Source of the DNA: Nitrososphaerales archaeon TH5896
Lineage (GTDB): Archaea; Thermoproteota; Nitrososphaeria; Nitrososphaerales; Nitrososphaeraceae
Length of the DNA: 6,550 nt
Assembly (NCBI GenBank): GCA_014523625.1
Contig: JAATVP010000168.1
Span: forward strand, 1-6,550
Direction: 5' to 3'
Below, piece by piece: positions 5,771 to 6,550 of the stretch. Below the pieces are notes generated by a model. That model had not been told where the DNA came from and did not search any database. It was given only the letters and a program-made list of their open reading frames with translations. Position numbers and translations under genes: made by a program. Numbering within the stretch: position 1 is the first letter of the stretch; each line of letters begins with the position of its first letter.

Positions 5771-5908
5771 ATAGTAGGCTTAGATAGTTTTGTTGTCATC
5801 CAATGATTTTTACGTTACTATAGTTATCCCCAAAGGCTGGGATTATCTAAACTAGTTAGAGCTAGAAGTGAATCAACGAGCTAACCACAATATTTTACTT
5901 TTGTTACT
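5743..5908 (+). repeat. dispersed GTTACT motifs, including an 11-bp direct repeat
   Basis: GTTACT occurs four times in the same orientation at 5743-5748, 5765-5770, 5814-5819 and 5903-5908. The second and third extend to an exact 11-bp repeat, GTTACTATAGT (5765-5775 and 5814-5824), 49 bp apart. The same hexamer is the core of the half-sites at 5261-5289. Confidence 0.5.
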
Positions 5909-6550
5909 TAGTGAACTGTATATTGAAAACTTGGATAAAGGGTCATGCCACCATCAACATAAAGTGTCGTTCCGGTGATATAACTTGCCTTGTCCGAAGC
6001 CAAAAACTCTACTGCATTCGCCACTTCTTCCGGACTTCCGATCCTTCCCATTGGTATTTGCGTTAATGTTTTATGTCTCGCAGCTTCATTTTCATCAAGC
6101 AGGATATTCATCGGAGTTTCTATGGCTCCTGGAGCAACGGCATTCGCTCTTATGTTGGATTTTGCAAACTCCGACGCGAGTGTTTTTGTCATCATTTCCA
6201 CTCCGGCCTTGGAAGTTGCGTATGGAATGTAATGTGGTTTGGGTATCAATTGATGTACAGAAGTTATGTTTATTATGCAACCTCCACTTGGATCCTGTTG
6301 TTTCTCCATATGCTTTACGGCTTCTCTACAGCATATGAAAGGTCCTGTAAGATCCACCGCCAAGATTTTCTGCCATTGATCCATTGTTGTTTCTTCGAGC
6401 GGCACGTCCTGCTGTACCCCTGCGTTATTTACCAAAACATCTATCCTACTATAGTTCTTGATAGTTTCTTCGATCAATCGAACACAATCAGCCTCTTTGG
6501 AGATATCAGCTTCTATCGGAATTGAATTACAGCCTAAAGTTCTGATTTCC
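5908..6550 (-). CDS. SDR-family dehydrogenase, glucose 1-dehydrogenase-like (5' end outside window)
   Basis: The frame is open to the window edge, so 213 C-terminal residues are present. About 40-50 are missing, including the TGxxxGIG nucleotide loop. The visible part begins EIRTLGCNSIPIEADIS, giving the D of the adenine-binding region. It continues with NNAG (residues 41-44), catalytic S97 in NITSVHQ, Y110-x3-K114 in PYATSKAG, and PGAIETPM (140-147). The C-terminus YVDGGMTLYPSFQ closely matches the tail of bacterial and archaeal glucose 1-dehydrogenases, which oxidise beta-D-glucose to gluconolactone with NAD(P). The position of the fourth catalytic residue (usually Asn in N-x-x-G) reads D66-L-T-G here, a variant seen in many SDRs. 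TTG 6477 is internal to the conserved fold and is not the start. Soluble cytosolic enzyme. The exact sugar or other substrate is not certain. Confidence 0.88.
   Translation of the reverse strand, partial: EIRTLGCNSIPIEADISKEADCVRLIEETIKNYSRIDVLVNNAGVQQDVPLEETTMDQWQKILAVDLTGPFICCREAVKHMEKQQDPSGGCIINITSVHQLIPKPHYIPYATSKAGVEMMTKTLASEFAKSNIRANAVAPGAIETPMNILLDENEAARHKTLTQIPMGRIGSPEEVANAVEFLASDKASYITGTTLYVDGGMTLYPSFQYTVH

Noticed and set aside
5826..5843. Hairpin ATCCC/GGGAT with 8-nt loop, as a small RNA
   Set aside because: Five pairs only, with no promoter or T-run tied to it.
5985..6525. Plus-strand frames and a second minus-strand frame inside the SDR gene
   Set aside because: They are shadows of the SDR coding frame, which has all the family motifs.

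Overview
The window looks archaeal, most likely an ammonia-oxidising Nitrososphaeria (Thaumarchaeota), perhaps a soil or wastewater lineage such as Nitrososphaera or Nitrosocosmicus. This is inference. It rests on AT-rich sequence with short AT-rich boxes about 25-35 nt before several starts (the 3320 gene looks leaderless), few Shine-Dalgarno sites, compact genes on both strands, and an archaeal-style protein with a single C2H2 zinc finger. No rRNA, tRNA, CRISPR array or intact insertion sequence is visible.

Layout. Positions 1-458 hold no intact gene, only two short coding-like shreds and the promoter/RBS of the first gene. 459-950 (+) encodes a VOC/glyoxalase-like protein of bacterial type. 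It converges with a minus-strand redox cluster, read from 2931 down to 1078: a CtaG/DUF1404-like membrane protein broken by two opposite one-base indels, a 102-aa Rieske [2Fe-2S] ferredoxin, and a 274-aa FAD/NAD(P) reductase that has no Fe-S domain of its own. The divergent 2932-3319 gap carries promoters for both sides. 3320-4282 (+) is a ten-helix EamA/DMT transporter. It converges with 4348-5088 (-), a protein of unknown function whose reading frame continues upstream through a perfect C2H2 zinc finger but finds no normal start codon there.

Upstream of that gene lies a compact array of three alternating AGTTACTC half-sites, including an 18-bp perfect palindrome. 5483-5728 (+) is a small unrecognised gene interrupted by one in-frame TGA. 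The window ends inside a glucose-1-dehydrogenase-like SDR (5908 to past 6550, minus strand), whose N-terminus is off the edge.

How the genes fit together. The clearest functional unit is the reductase plus Rieske ferredoxin, a NAD(P)H-to-[2Fe-2S] electron chain that needs a terminal acceptor not seen here. The VOC protein, the exporter and the SDR look like independent accessory or housekeeping genes. The unusual features are the cluster of broken reading frames (2371-2931, 5089-5230, 5483-5728) and the concentration of the GTTACT word between 5262 and 5908.
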